DNA of 24,468 nt, taken from assembly GCA_025201845.1 (NCBI GenBank), contig MU603986.1, forward strand, positions 83,700-108,167, written 5' to 3'. A model generated the notes under the pieces. That model saw only the letters and a program-made list of their open reading frames with translations, did not search any database and was not told where the DNA came from. A program made the translations under genes and the position numbers. Positions 1 through 8,990 of this stretch are shown here, piece by piece. This DNA comes from Martensiomyces pterosporus. Its lineage: Eukaryota; Kickxellomycota; Kickxellomycetes; Kickxellales; Kickxellaceae. The stretch's first letter is position 1. The number at the start of each line of letters is the position of its first letter.

Positions 1-99
1 GGAAGGATCATCGAGCACGGCACACACGACGAGCTGCTCGAGCAGAAGGGCCTGTACAGCCTTCTTGTTGCTCAGCAGTCGCTCCAGATCACCCACTAG
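1..99 (+). CDS. ABC transporter, C-terminal end (partial, left copy)
   Basis: The first 96 bases read as the last 32 residues of an ABC-transporter nucleotide-binding domain, followed by a TAG stop. They contain the segment GRIIEHGTHDELLEQKG and then a Y-SLLVAQQ-type tail. This is the conserved region just after the switch-histidine strand in half- and full-size ABCB/MDR-type exporters (I/VxExGTHxELL). The 5' part of the gene lies outside the window, so substrate and topology cannot be judged. The same 32 codons recur on the minus strand at the right edge with one change in the last residue (His here, Gln there). The family call is firm; assignment to ABCB rather than another exporter subfamily is likely but not proven. 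Confidence 0.85.
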   Translation, partial: GRIIEHGTHDELLEQKGLYSLLVAQQSLQITH

Positions 100-494
100 G
101 CGCCTATTCCTTTGCTTTTCCACACGCCTTTACCGCTGGCCCCCTCTCTCACTCTCACTCTCCCCTTCCTCCCCTTCCTCCCCTTCATTTCCTATTCGAC
201 CCACGACAATACAAATATTAGCTTCCAGAATTTGGCCAAATTTCGATCAACCAGAGCCAAATCGATCATCGTGCCGCTGACTACATAAAGTGTGCGCAGC
301 TGACAAGCACCCAGGTCCTTGCGGTGCTTGCACACACTCCCATGAGCACATATAAATGCCATGGTCGAGCTCCTTGCTTGTTTTCTGGGCGCAGCTACTT
401 TGCTTTTCGTTTCCGCTGCCGCTTGCCTTTATTTTTCTTCTTTCCCTCTGGTTCTTCGATTATCGCTAGTTCTTTTCTTCTCTTATGCGCGCGT
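100..494. other. Intergenic: ABC transporter 3' UTR and RAD17-like promoter
   Basis: No gene is supported here. The first part, to about position 215, is the 3' UTR of the ABC transporter and is recognisably homologous to the sequence downstream of the right-hand copy. It holds a CT-rich stretch with three 9-bp units (CCCCTTCCT type) at 162-188. The second part is the promoter of the RAD17-like gene, with a TATA box at 351-357 followed by pyrimidine-rich sequence. Confidence 0.6.
351..357 (+). promoter_or_regulatory. TATA box of RAD17-like gene
   Basis: TATAAAT preceded by CACA, about 145 bases before the proposed ATG at 495. A pyrimidine-rich stretch lies between, as expected around a fungal transcription start. 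Confidence 0.5.
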
Positions 495-2995
495 ATGGCA
501 CCCAAGGTAGATAACCGTCAACAGCACTGCGCCCTGCCCTCTACGCTCTGCATTGCAGGTGCAAATTTGTTTCAGAGCCACGCAGCTAATAGATAGCTAC
601 TCTCTCCTTTTGACTGTTTTGTACTTGAAATGCATGGCAGACACTGAATAATGACAAGCGCGGCAAGCCAGGCATCGTGCTGTCGAAGGACAAGGCACCG
701 GAGGGTGGGGTGATAACCATACCATCGTCGCCTGAAACGAAAGCAGCTGCCATTGGGAGTGGCGGCAGCGACAGCGACCTTGATCTCGCCTTGGACTTTG
801 ATTTCGACTTTGACAACGAGTTTGAACAACTAGAGGCAAGCTTGAAGCAGACAGCACAGGGAATTGATGCGGTAACTGGTGCGACCACGAGCCAGCTGTC
901 AAGCCAGTCTAGCAACTCGCAAGCGTCAACGCAGCCGCGCAATGGATACAGAAAACCATCAGCCGAGACAGGTAGACGGCGAGCCATCTCGGATCGGCCA
1001 AAATTCAAACTCGCACGACCAGCAAGCAAATCACACGCAGAGGAGAAGAATCCAGATGACGAAAGCGCAGGCACTGATGGGGGTGCTAATGTTGACCGCG
1101 AGCATGACATGTGGTGGCAGCGGTACGAGCCCCAGAGCACTGCTGAATTGGCTGTGCACCAAGCGAAGATCGCACAGGTGCGAGGATGGCTTGAGGCTGC
1201 GGCAGCTGCGGCAGATGGCAGCGGAGACAGGGCATCGGCTTATTTCAGAGTCCTGGTGCTTGAGGGCCCTGCTGGTGCAGGCAAATCCACATGCGCGCGC
1301 GTGTTGGCCAAGGATCTTGGTCTGGATGTTGTTGAGTGGATCAACACACAAAGCGGCAAGCTTTCGGCAGCAGGAGCCCTGGACTACGACAGTAGCGACG
1401 TAGGCGTGGTTCGGCAGTTCGAAGACTTTTTGCTGCGTGCTGAGCGTTACTCGAGTCTGGCCTTGTCGTCATCGGAAGGTGGTAGCTCAGCTGTGGGTGC
1501 CCATCGCCCCGGGTCCCGGCAAAGCAGGGGCCAAATCATCATTGTGGATGATCTGCCAAATATCTCGCATAGAGACACCAGAGACTCGTTCCGATCGGCA
1601 CTCATGAGGTTTATTTCGATCCCTGCGCGGCAGTCGTTTCCGCTGGTCATCGTTGTCACTGACTCATTCTCGACACACCAAGGGCTAGAGGGCGATGGGT
1701 TCGGCGTAGGAAGGCGGCTGAGCGAAAATGACAGAAGCTCGCATTCGGAGATCAGCACATGGTGTGCGCCAGACATCATTCCGAGCGCAGTGTACAATTC
1801 GTCCTATTGCCAGTCGATAAAGTTCAACCCCGTGGCGCCGACTATAGTGGCCAAGGGACTGAAGCGAATATTGCAGATTCGCCAGGGACTTGGCGGACAA
1901 AAGAATGCCAGATTCACACCGGCGTGCACGGCAGCTGTTAAGGCGATCTCGGGCGAGTGTACCGGCGACTTGCGCTCGGCGATTACCATGCTACAGCTCT
2001 CGCAGGCAGCATCCCCAACCTCTGATACAAGTGCAGCGCAGAAACCAGCGACAGGGTCGAAGAGGCGGCGTGCAGCACCGAAAGCTGTAGATGTCATGGG
2101 CGAAGATGCGCAGAAGGTGGCAGGCGAGGCTCGGCATGCGCCGCTGGACCTGTTCCATGCACTGGGGAAGGTCTTGTACGCCAAGCGCGAGGACCCTGGA
2201 GCGCAAGATGCTACCAGTGGCGAAGCGCGTGGGAGACTTGAGTCCAGCCCAGATGAGGTGCTTGATCGGCTGCCGATGGACATGGGCACTTTTGGTCTGT
2301 ATGTACACGAGAACTACACCGATTTTTGCACAGATATTGACGAGGTAGCTCAGACCTCCATGCACCTCAGTGAGGCAGACTCGATCTCTGGGAGCAAAAG
2401 GGGGAGGCAAGGCGCGTTTGCTGTCGCTGACTTGTACTCTGCGATGCTGACTGTTCGCGGATACATGCACTCAAAGGGCCACCCTTCGCTTATTGGCAGC
2501 ACCAACAATGCCAGCAGTGCTGATGGCGATCCCCAGAGCTCGGCTCGCAGCCAGGACCAGTACAGAAGATCCATGAACTCGTTTCGCAAGCCGCAGTTCT
2601 TTGACAGATACAAGCAGGGCGTGCTTAACAGCAGGATCAGCCGTGACCCCTTAACTGCCGAGCTGCTGAGTGCGGGGGGGCTGCCGCTGGCTGGTGTGGC
2701 GGCAACGCAGCGCAGTTTTGCACAAGACTCGCTGCCGTATTGGGCTCAGATTGTGAGCCGTGGACGAAAGAGCGCGCTCATCGAGCAGAAAAGCCCAGCA
2801 ATGTACAGACAGTTGATGCACCTGGCGATGGCCGGGGAGGCGGCGACGGCGGCCGCTACCCAGCAGCCACCGCCACCGACCGCTACCCAGCAGCCACCGC
2901 CACCGACCGCAGCTGAGAACGACATCGATATGGATATTCCAGAGCTGAACTCTGGGGTTCTTAGCGACGACGACATCGAGGAGTTTTCTGACTAG
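495..2995 (+). CDS. RAD17: Rad17/Rad24-type checkpoint clamp-loader subunit
   Basis: This is the large subunit of the alternative RFC complex that loads the 9-1-1 clamp at damaged DNA in the nucleus. I model join(495..506, 641..2995), about 788 aa. A 4-codon exon (MAPK) is followed by a 134-nt phase-0 intron with donor gtagat, acceptor ggcag and a TGAC-type branch region near 611. The continuous frame otherwise opens only at a GTG (677), which is not a credible eukaryotic start. Family motifs run in order: WWQRYEPQSTAELAVH, Walker A GPAGAGKST (about residues 213-221), VVEWIN, Walker B IIIVDDLPN (about 303-311), FNPVAPTIVAK, CTGDLRSAI, LFHALGKVLY and HENYTDF. These are the landmarks of RAD17 rather than RFC1-5. 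The C-terminus has a Pro/Gln linker with a duplicated 9-residue unit and an acidic tail ending DDDIEEFSD, with CK2-like sites. An out-of-frame ATG at 485 precedes the start. The family is near certain; the exon 1 model is moderate. Confidence 0.9.
2853..2906 (+). repeat. 27-bp tandem repeat, two copies, inside RAD17-like CDS
   Basis: Two consecutive identical 27-base units encode ATQQPPPPT twice, just before the acidic C-terminal tail. The repeat keeps the frame and lengthens a low-complexity linker. Confidence 0.9.
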
Positions 2996-3009
2996 CTGTG
3001 CCGAATGGC

Positions 3010-3015
3010 AATAAA
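3010..3015 (+). terminator. Poly(A) signal, RAD17-like gene
   Basis: AATAAA starts 15 bases after the TAG stop at 2993-2995, implying a very short 3' UTR. Confidence 0.6.
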
Positions 3016-3073
3016 GTGCACAAACCCGTACGATGAAAGGCCAAGGGGAAAACGTGATGCTTGTTTGGCGTTT

Positions 3074-3205
3074 ATTGGCGGTGGGAATGCGGCTGGCGCG
3101 TCTATTGGCGTAGAGAAAAGTGGCCAGTTTTCTTGGGCTTACTGGCAGATGGTGCTGCAGCATAGGCCGCGGGTGCCAACAAGGCGCGGCTGGCGCGTCT
3201 ATTGG
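3074..3205 (-). promoter_or_regulatory. Three inverted CCAAT boxes (ATTGGCG)
   Basis: ATTGG occurs at 3074-3078, 3104-3108 and 3201-3205, each followed by CG. CCAAT is the core of the fungal HAP/NF-Y site. Two of the three lie in the duplicated 97-bp units. They are about 165-295 bases upstream of the TATA box of the 3436 gene. Function is inferred from motif and position only. Confidence 0.4.
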
Positions 3206-3282
3206 CGTAGAGAAAAGTGGCCAGTTTTCTTGGGCTTACTGGCAGATGGTGCTGCAGCATAGGCCGCGGGTGCCAACAAGGC
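3089..3282. repeat. Perfect 97-bp tandem duplication
   Basis: Bases 3089-3185 are repeated without a change at 3186-3282. Each unit begins GCGGCTGGCGCGTC and ends GGTGCCAACAAGGC. The duplication lies between the RAD17-like poly(A) signal and the TATA box of the next gene, so it sits in the upstream region of the 3436 gene. Each unit carries one ATTGGCG (inverted CCAAT box). Confidence 0.95.
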
Positions 3283-3368
3283 GCATGGCACCTCCTTGCT
3301 TCTGGTGACTGGCTTTGCGGCTCCCCTCTCTCCCCCTTCTTACCCAGGCTTCGTTCTTTTCTTTCGTT

Positions 3369-3375
3369 TATAAAT
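3369..3375 (+). promoter_or_regulatory. TATA box of the 3436 gene
   Basis: TATAAAT, 61 bases before the ATG at 3436, at the end of a CT-rich stretch. Confidence 0.55.
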
Positions 3376-3435
3376 GCCAATTTGTATCTTTAGACTATAC
3401 ATTCCCTACTTTATTACTACTCGCACACCGCTATA

Positions 3436-4260
3436 ATGCCTTCCAGCAATGAGCAACCCACTCCTGCGGGTGCTGGCACAGAGAGCAAAGCCAGCGACAG
3501 CATGGAGCACACACCAGAGCCCAATTCCGGGGCAACGAGCAGGGGCAATCACGCCGACCAGAACACAACGTGGGAGGACGTGGAGCGCACCAAGACAAAG
3601 CTGCAGCCGCAGAAGCAGTGGCTGGACAGCAAGCGCCTGTCAACATTTTGCATCCTAGACACGAGCTACGTCGAGGCAGCCGAGCTGGCCAACAAGCGTG
3701 CGTACCCGGTGGTTGGGAAGCTCTCATGTATCGAGCACATGTCGCAGAAGATGGCTGAGGCAAACTTGGAGGCACGCAAAGCAGCAGCCAGGTCCGGCAA
3801 GAAAAGGAGCGACGATGGAGGAGAGCTTTGGGCGGACGTGTGGTATGCACGGTGGTTGCTTCGGTGGCAGGTGTTTACCGTCTTTGGCAACGACAACATC
3901 AAGAAGTACAGGGAGAGGGCGCGCAGCTCAATGCTTACTCGCGAAATCGCCAGCGAGATCGCGGCAAGCGAGGAGGAGCGCCAGAGGGTGTTTAGAATTG
4001 AGCCGCTGGATGTAGCCGTTGTGAGGTGGCGCGATGAGGTTGGAGCCTTTGTCCTGCGGATGCTCAGACCGGGCGTGGATATGGGCAGGAAGTATGCGGA
4101 GTCGTGGCAGAATGGACACCAGCAGAAGATGCTGGAGAGGTTCTGGGATGGAACCGTGAAGATGGAGGGACTGAAGCTGGCGGGGAAAATGGCGTCGAGC
4201 ATTGCCAAGGGCTGGAACGACGTCGCTGATGAGGCGGACGATAACCGGAAGCAGACGTAG
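3436..4260 (+). CDS. Hypothetical protein, 274 aa, helical, soluble
   Basis: I do not recognise a family. The gene is intronless, with its own TATA box (3369) and AATAAA (4298), which argues for a real transcription unit. Residues 1 to about 45 are low-complexity and disordered (Pro, Ser, Thr, Gly). The rest is rich in Lys, Arg, Glu, Ala and Trp and looks mostly helical. It includes WLDSKRLSTFCILDTSY, a Trp-rich segment WADVWYARWLLRWQVF, a charged helix around AASEEERQRVFRIEPLDV, and a C-terminal segment FWDGTVKMEGLKLAGKMAS that could form an amphipathic helix. No signal peptide or clear transmembrane segment is seen. The ATG at 3436 is the first after the TATA box and has an A at -3. It may be lineage-restricted. 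Confidence 0.75.
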   Translation: MPSSNEQPTPAGAGTESKASDSMEHTPEPNSGATSRGNHADQNTTWEDVERTKTKLQPQKQWLDSKRLSTFCILDTSYVEAAELANKRAYPVVGKLSCIEHMSQKMAEANLEARKAAARSGKKRSDDGGELWADVWYARWLLRWQVFTVFGNDNIKKYRERARSSMLTREIASEIAASEEERQRVFRIEPLDVAVVRWRDEVGAFVLRMLRPGVDMGRKYAESWQNGHQQKMLERFWDGTVKMEGLKLAGKMASSIAKGWNDVADEADDNRKQT

Positions 4261-4297
4261 ATTCCTCGCTTGTCGGTGTCCTTGTGCTGTTTTGTAT

Positions 4298-4303
4298 AAT
4301 AAA
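4298..4303 (+). terminator. Poly(A) signal of the 3436 gene
   Basis: AATAAA 38 bases after the stop codon. Confidence 0.6.
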
Positions 4304-4706
4304 ATGTATTGAATGCAGCTTCCCCGAGCGCCCTCCATCGGATCCGTGCGGGCCTGGTCTGGCCATCATCCGTGTGAGCACCATGGCGCTTTGTGCGTAG
4401 TGGTCGATAGCTACACGAAAGCCACGCGATTCGCCTGTCTCTGAGCCAGGAAGCACGCTGCTTGCTACATCTTACACGGGAGAGCGACAAAGACAGCCGT
4501 GCGTCTCCCCGCGGCGCAAAAGAAGCCCCGGATGCTCGGGCTGTAGCATCAAACAAGCGAGGCAGCCCTGGCAGAAAAGCCATTGTTGATGACGATGCGC
4601 CCCCCTGCTGCCCACCCCCTGATCCCACTTGGGCAGAGTTTTCGCTGGAGGCACCCATCCTCGCTCGCCCAGGCCTTTTTCTCCCCCTGCCTTGCTTTCT
4701 CGCTGC

Positions 4707-4716
4707 ATATTTAAAG
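4707..4716 (+). promoter_or_regulatory. TATA-like element of GABA-T gene
   Basis: ATATTTAAAG in otherwise GC/CT-rich sequence, followed by CT-rich sequence up to the ATG at 4805. Confidence 0.45.
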
Positions 4717-4804
4717 CACAGACGCCGCACCCCTCCTCGTCTCCGCTGCATCACAGCACCTATTCCTACACTCTACTGCACCCCCTTGGCTCTCGCACGA
4801 AACA

Positions 4805-6307
4805 ATGCTCAGAGCGCTTACAGCAGCCTCCAAAGTGACACTCGGCAGCGGCAGCTGCATCATGGCGGCCAGGCGTGTGGCAGGCGTCCGCCTTATGTCA
4901 AAGCTCGCAGAACCCAAGCAGCCCGACGTCGTCACAAGCGAGATCCCGGGGCCCGAGTCCAAGGCAATTCTCCACAAACTCGCGCGTCTTCAGGACTCCC
5001 GCGCAGCATTCTTTGTTGCCGACTACGAAAAGTCGGTTGGCAACTACATTGTCGACGCTGACGGCAACCAGCTTCTGGACCTGTACTGCCAGATCGCCTC
5101 GATCCCTCTGGGGTACAACAACGATGCTCTGCTGGCAGCTGCAAAGTCAGACGAGATGGCAACTGCTCTGGCCAACCGCCCGGCACTGGGGGTGTTCCCG
5201 GCCAAGGGCTGGGCCGAGCTGCTTGAGGAGGCGTTCATGCGCGTCAAGCCGAAGGGCATGGACATGGTGTTTACCAGCTCCCATGGGTCGGACGCAAACG
5301 AGCTTGCGTACAAGGCCGCGTTCATGCGCTATGCGCTGAGGAAACGCGGCGCTCGCGCGTTCAGCGCCGAGGAGCTGCAGTCGGTCATGGACAACAAGGC
5401 GCCCGGCGCACCCGATGTTGCCATTCTGTCGTTCTCGTCGGGATTCCACGGGCGGACGTTTGGCTCGCTCAGCACCACCCGCTCAAAGGCAATCCACAAG
5501 CTGGACATCCCGGCATTCAAGTGGCCCAGGGCGCCGTTCCCGCAGCTTAGATACCCGCTGGAGAAGTACGCGGAGGAGAATGCAGAGGAGGAGGAGCGGT
5601 GCATCAAAGAGACTGAGCGCATTCTGAGGACCAACGAGATGCCCATTGCCGCAGTCATTGTGGAGCCGGTGCAGAGCGAGGGCGGCGACAGACACGCGTC
5701 GCCTCGCTTCTTCCAGGAGCTCAGGAGGATCACCAAGGAAAACGACGTCCTGCTTATTGTGGACGAGGTGCAGACGGGCTGTGCGGCCACAGGCACGTTC
5801 TGGGCCCACGAGCAGTGGGGCCTCGCCACGCCGCCGGACATGGTCACGTTTTCGAAGAAAATGCAGGCTGCCGGCTTCTACCACACCAAGGAGCTTGTGC
5901 CGGACCAGCCGTTCCGCAACTTCAACACGTGGCTGGGCGACCCGCCCCGCGCGATCGTTGCCAGGGCCATCGTCAGCGAGGTGCTGGAGAAGAACCTGGC
6001 CGAGCAGGTGCGTGGGACTGGAGCGTACCTGAAGAGCCACCTCCTGCCGCTGGCTGTGCGCTACCACCGCGTGTTCAACAGCGTCCGCGGCGAGGGCACG
6101 TTCCTGGCCTTTGACTGCACCAGCCCGGAGATTCGCGCGGAGCTGCTGCACCTGATGAGGCTGGAGGGCGTCAACATGGGTGGCTCGGGCGACGTCAGTG
6201 TGCGCTTCCGCCCGATGCTCACGCTCACCAAGGCGCACGTCAACGTCTTCCTCACGCGCTTTGAGAGCGTGCTCAACAAGCTGTACAAGAAGCACTGGCC
6301 CCAGTAA
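4805..6307 (+). CDS. UGA1: 4-aminobutyrate aminotransferase, mitochondrial
   Basis: This is a PLP-dependent class III aminotransferase converting GABA and 2-oxoglutarate to succinate semialdehyde and glutamate (GABA shunt). It has 500 aa and no intron; yeast Uga1 is about 470, and the surplus is an N-terminal extension. Residues 1 to about 34 are Arg/Lys/Ala/Ser-rich without acids, typical of a mitochondrial presequence. Diagnostic segments are FHGRTFGSLSTTRSKAIHK, FKWPRAPFPQLRYPLE, VIVEPVQSEGGD, LLIVDEVQTGC, TFSKKMQAAGFY (PLP lysine K351 or K352) and FNTWLGDP. Together these separate GABA-T from ornithine aminotransferase. At the site where mammalian GABA-T has two [2Fe-2S] cysteines (CGSC), this protein reads SSHGSDANE, so no cluster is expected, as in other fungal enzymes. 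The start is the first ATG after the TATA-like element. Confidence 0.95.
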   Translation: MLRALTAASKVTLGSGSCIMAARRVAGVRLMSKLAEPKQPDVVTSEIPGPESKAILHKLARLQDSRAAFFVADYEKSVGNYIVDADGNQLLDLYCQIASIPLGYNNDALLAAAKSDEMATALANRPALGVFPAKGWAELLEEAFMRVKPKGMDMVFTSSHGSDANELAYKAAFMRYALRKRGARAFSAEELQSVMDNKAPGAPDVAILSFSSGFHGRTFGSLSTTRSKAIHKLDIPAFKWPRAPFPQLRYPLEKYAEENAEEEERCIKETERILRTNEMPIAAVIVEPVQSEGGDRHASPRFFQELRRITKENDVLLIVDEVQTGCAATGTFWAHEQWGLATPPDMVTFSKKMQAAGFYHTKELVPDQPFRNFNTWLGDPPRAIVARAIVSEVLEKNLAEQVRGTGAYLKSHLLPLAVRYHRVFNSVRGEGTFLAFDCTSPEIRAELLHLMRLEGVNMGGSGDVSVRFRPMLTLTKAHVNVFLTRFESVLNKLYKKHWPQ

Positions 6308-7292
6308 GCCCTGCTGCTGCTGCTGCTGCCGGCTCCTCGTGATTTCTCCCTTTTGGCTGCTTATCTCGGTGTTTTTTTTTCCCTTCCATGGCGGCTGCGT
6401 GGTGATGCAGCTAATATAGGCGGCGGCCTGCCTTGGCCCTGAGCTGGCCACGTGCTGGCCGCATCCGATGATGGAAATGAGATAAAGTGACTGCTTCTTT
6501 GATTACCCGGCATCAGCGCCGCCCTGGATGCGCCAGTGGCCCACGGCGCGCAATTGCAGCAAAGCAGCACCCAGCGCGCCGGCGCACTCCCACCCCCTCC
6601 ACGGCGCTGGCGGCGACGCAGCAGCAAGTGGCCGGTGCCACGTCTGCTCCACTGGTGCCTGTCTGGCTGCTGTTGGGGCATGGGGCTGTGGAAGGTGGCT
6701 CGGGCTTTTGCAGCCTGCTCCTTGCGTGGGCGCCTGTGGCTCCCCCTTGCGGCGTATCAGCCGGGTTCCGGCTGCCCAATGATCAGCGGGCAAGCTGCGT
6801 GGACTAATGGTTTTTTTCTTTGAGGGAGAGCAGATAAGGGATAATTTGGCTCTAGACTCGAGCCGCCCTCAGGCTGAGGGGGGACGAGAGTGGCCTGGCA
6901 CGCGCACCCAACGCCGCCCTGGAGAGCCTCATGCGCGCCCTCTCCCGGGCACCAGCTCTCTACGGCCCGCATCAGAGAACGCTCCGCGCTACAAGGATAG
7001 TGCGCCCGATAAGAGCGGTGGGGTGGGTGGTGGTTTTTGGTTGGGACATATTAGAGCAGCGCCTAAACCCCACCGCCTCCTTTCCTTCTCTGCTCTTTAC
7101 TCCCCACTCCTCGCCTTGCTTTTTCGCTTTCGCGGTCCCAAACCCACAGCCTCCTTTTCTAGCAGTTCTCGGTGCTCGGATTGCAATTTCCCCCAGACGC
7201 CAGCTGAATCACCTCACCACCCTCCCCCTCACCTCTACTACCCACGCTCCATTTAGCTGCCTGTTTTTGAAACACAGAAATTACCTCAAATA
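6308..7292. other. Intergenic, 985 bp: GABA-T 3' UTR and adenylate kinase promoter
   Basis: GC-rich sequence with several overlapping open frames in all directions. None has a recognisable domain, and their Ala/Pro/Arg-rich translations look like by-products of GC content. The last 200 bases are CT-rich, as in a fungal core promoter. I see no RNA gene or mobile element here. Confidence 0.5.
6311..6328 (+). repeat. (CTG)6 microsatellite in 3' UTR of GABA-T
   Basis: Six perfect CTG units begin three bases after the TAA stop. A short simple repeat, outside the coding region. Confidence 0.9.
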
Positions 7293-8113
<821 letters not shown>

Positions 8114-8624
8114 ATTTGCCTGGTATTTGCGAATTGCAGTGTTCTCCTCCTTGTTTGTTTTAGTTGCTTTCCTTTTTTTTCTTCCACAGCCATTGGTGAC
8201 GACACCCAGAGGCTCCCCCTCGGAATGGGGCCAATGAAGACGTATGCTATCCAGCTCCTTCCTCCCTTCCCCCCTGCTTGCTTGAAGCTCTACAGCATCC
8301 CTGCCAGGAAATGGCGGCACTAGGAGAGGGGCTATAAAGGGCCCTCGCCATCCACAATGAGAACAATAGCAGCAATGCTGAAAGGAAAGGATAATGAGTG
8401 CGCAGCACAGCACAGCACAGCAGCGAGAGAGATTTGCACAGGGGCTGTTGTCAAGCAAAGACAGGCAACGGGGGGGAGTGGTATTGGTAGTATTGAAAGC
8501 CGCGGGAGAAGACTCCCGGGCATGCAAAGAAACACAACAGGGAAATGCAGTATAACGAGGAAGCAATGTAGCAAAAAAGAACGAGGTGTGTGCTGATGTG
8601 CGCTGGTGCAGTTGTTTACAGGCA
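8114..8624. other. Convergent intergenic region (ADK1 / small membrane protein)
   Basis: 511 bases between two genes that point at each other, so mainly 3' UTRs. It contains a short GCACA-unit repeat near 8401-8424 and a TATA-like CTATAAAG at 8331-8338 with no credible gene behind it. No canonical AATAAA was found for either gene. Confidence 0.4.
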
Positions 8625-8990
8625 TTAGCCCTTGAGCGGCAGGGGCGGAGCGGGGACCGGCTTGTCGGGCAGGTCCTTCTGTCTGGAGAGCCACCTCTTG
8701 TGGAGCCAAATGGTGCGGAGCTTGCGCTTGTGGCGGCGGAGCGTGATGAAGACAATAGCACCAAGGATGATGCCAGCCAGGCAGCCCACGCCAATGCCTA
8801 CGCCACAGCCGACAGTGCATTTGCTCGAGCTTGTGGGTACGGGCTTCACGCCAGATCCCATGATGTCGTTCATTGTCTCTGAGGCGGGCTCGATCATGGT
8901 GGTAGCGGGTGCATCGGGCCTGGCGGTGGGCGCGGGCATCGCCAGAGCGACGGAGAGGACCTGGATGAGCAGCAGTATTAACCTGTACAT
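8625..8990 (-). CDS. Small single-pass membrane protein with signal peptide (121 aa)
   Basis: No family recognised. Residues 1-17 (MYRLILLLIQVLSVALA) form a signal peptide, probably cleaved before MPAPT. Residues 18-57 are a short Pro/Ser/Thr-rich ectodomain. Residues 58-84 are a Gly-rich transmembrane helix (CTVGCGVGIGVGCLAGIILG followed by AIVFITL) with Cys58, Cys62 and Cys70 and a glycine-zipper look. A strongly basic stretch RRHKRKLRTIWLHKRW follows, predicting type I topology with the tail inside. The C-terminus PVPAPPLPLK contains a class II SH3-ligand pattern (PxxPxK). Cell-wall sensors of the Wsc/Mid2 kind have this general layout but a much larger ectodomain. The product could be a small signalling or adaptor membrane protein. 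The start is the only ATG giving a signal peptide; TATATAAAA at 9234-9242 lies upstream. Confidence 0.8.
   Translation of the reverse strand: MYRLILLLIQVLSVALAMPAPTARPDAPATTMIEPASETMNDIMGSGVKPVPTSSSKCTVGCGVGIGVGCLAGIILGAIVFITLRRHKRKLRTIWLHKRWLSRQKDLPDKPVPAPPLPLKG

Larger units (their letters stand above)
4261..4804. other. Intergenic: promoter of GABA aminotransferase
   Basis: 544 bases without a supported gene. It contains the 3' UTR of the upstream gene, CT-rich stretches and an AT-rich TATA-like element (ATATTTAAAG, 4707-4716) about 90 bases before the next ATG. Open frames here are GC-driven and show no protein-like composition. Confidence 0.5.

Noticed and set aside
677..679. GTG as the start of the RAD17-like frame
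   Set aside because: GTG is not a normal eukaryotic start. The frame continues upstream to a splice acceptor at 640 that joins in phase with ATG-GCA-CCC-AAG at 495.
1480..1530. TAGCTCAGCTG, resembling a tRNA A-box, inside the RAD17-like gene
   Set aside because: There is no B-box or acceptor pairing downstream; it is ordinary coding sequence.
5483..6451. Minus-strand open frame of 322 codons opposite GABA aminotransferase
   Set aside because: An antisense shadow of a GC-rich, well-conserved gene on the plus strand; its composition is Arg/Val/His-rich without any domain.
6487..6807. Overlapping frames between GABA-T and adenylate kinase (up to 106 codons, both strands)
   Set aside because: All derive from one GC-rich segment, with Ala/Pro/Arg-rich translations, no domain, and no promoter or poly(A) signals.
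8331..8596. CTATAAAG followed by an ATG and a 79-codon frame
   Set aside because: The ATG is under 20 bases from the TATA-like motif, the translation is low-complexity, and the region lies between two convergent genes.
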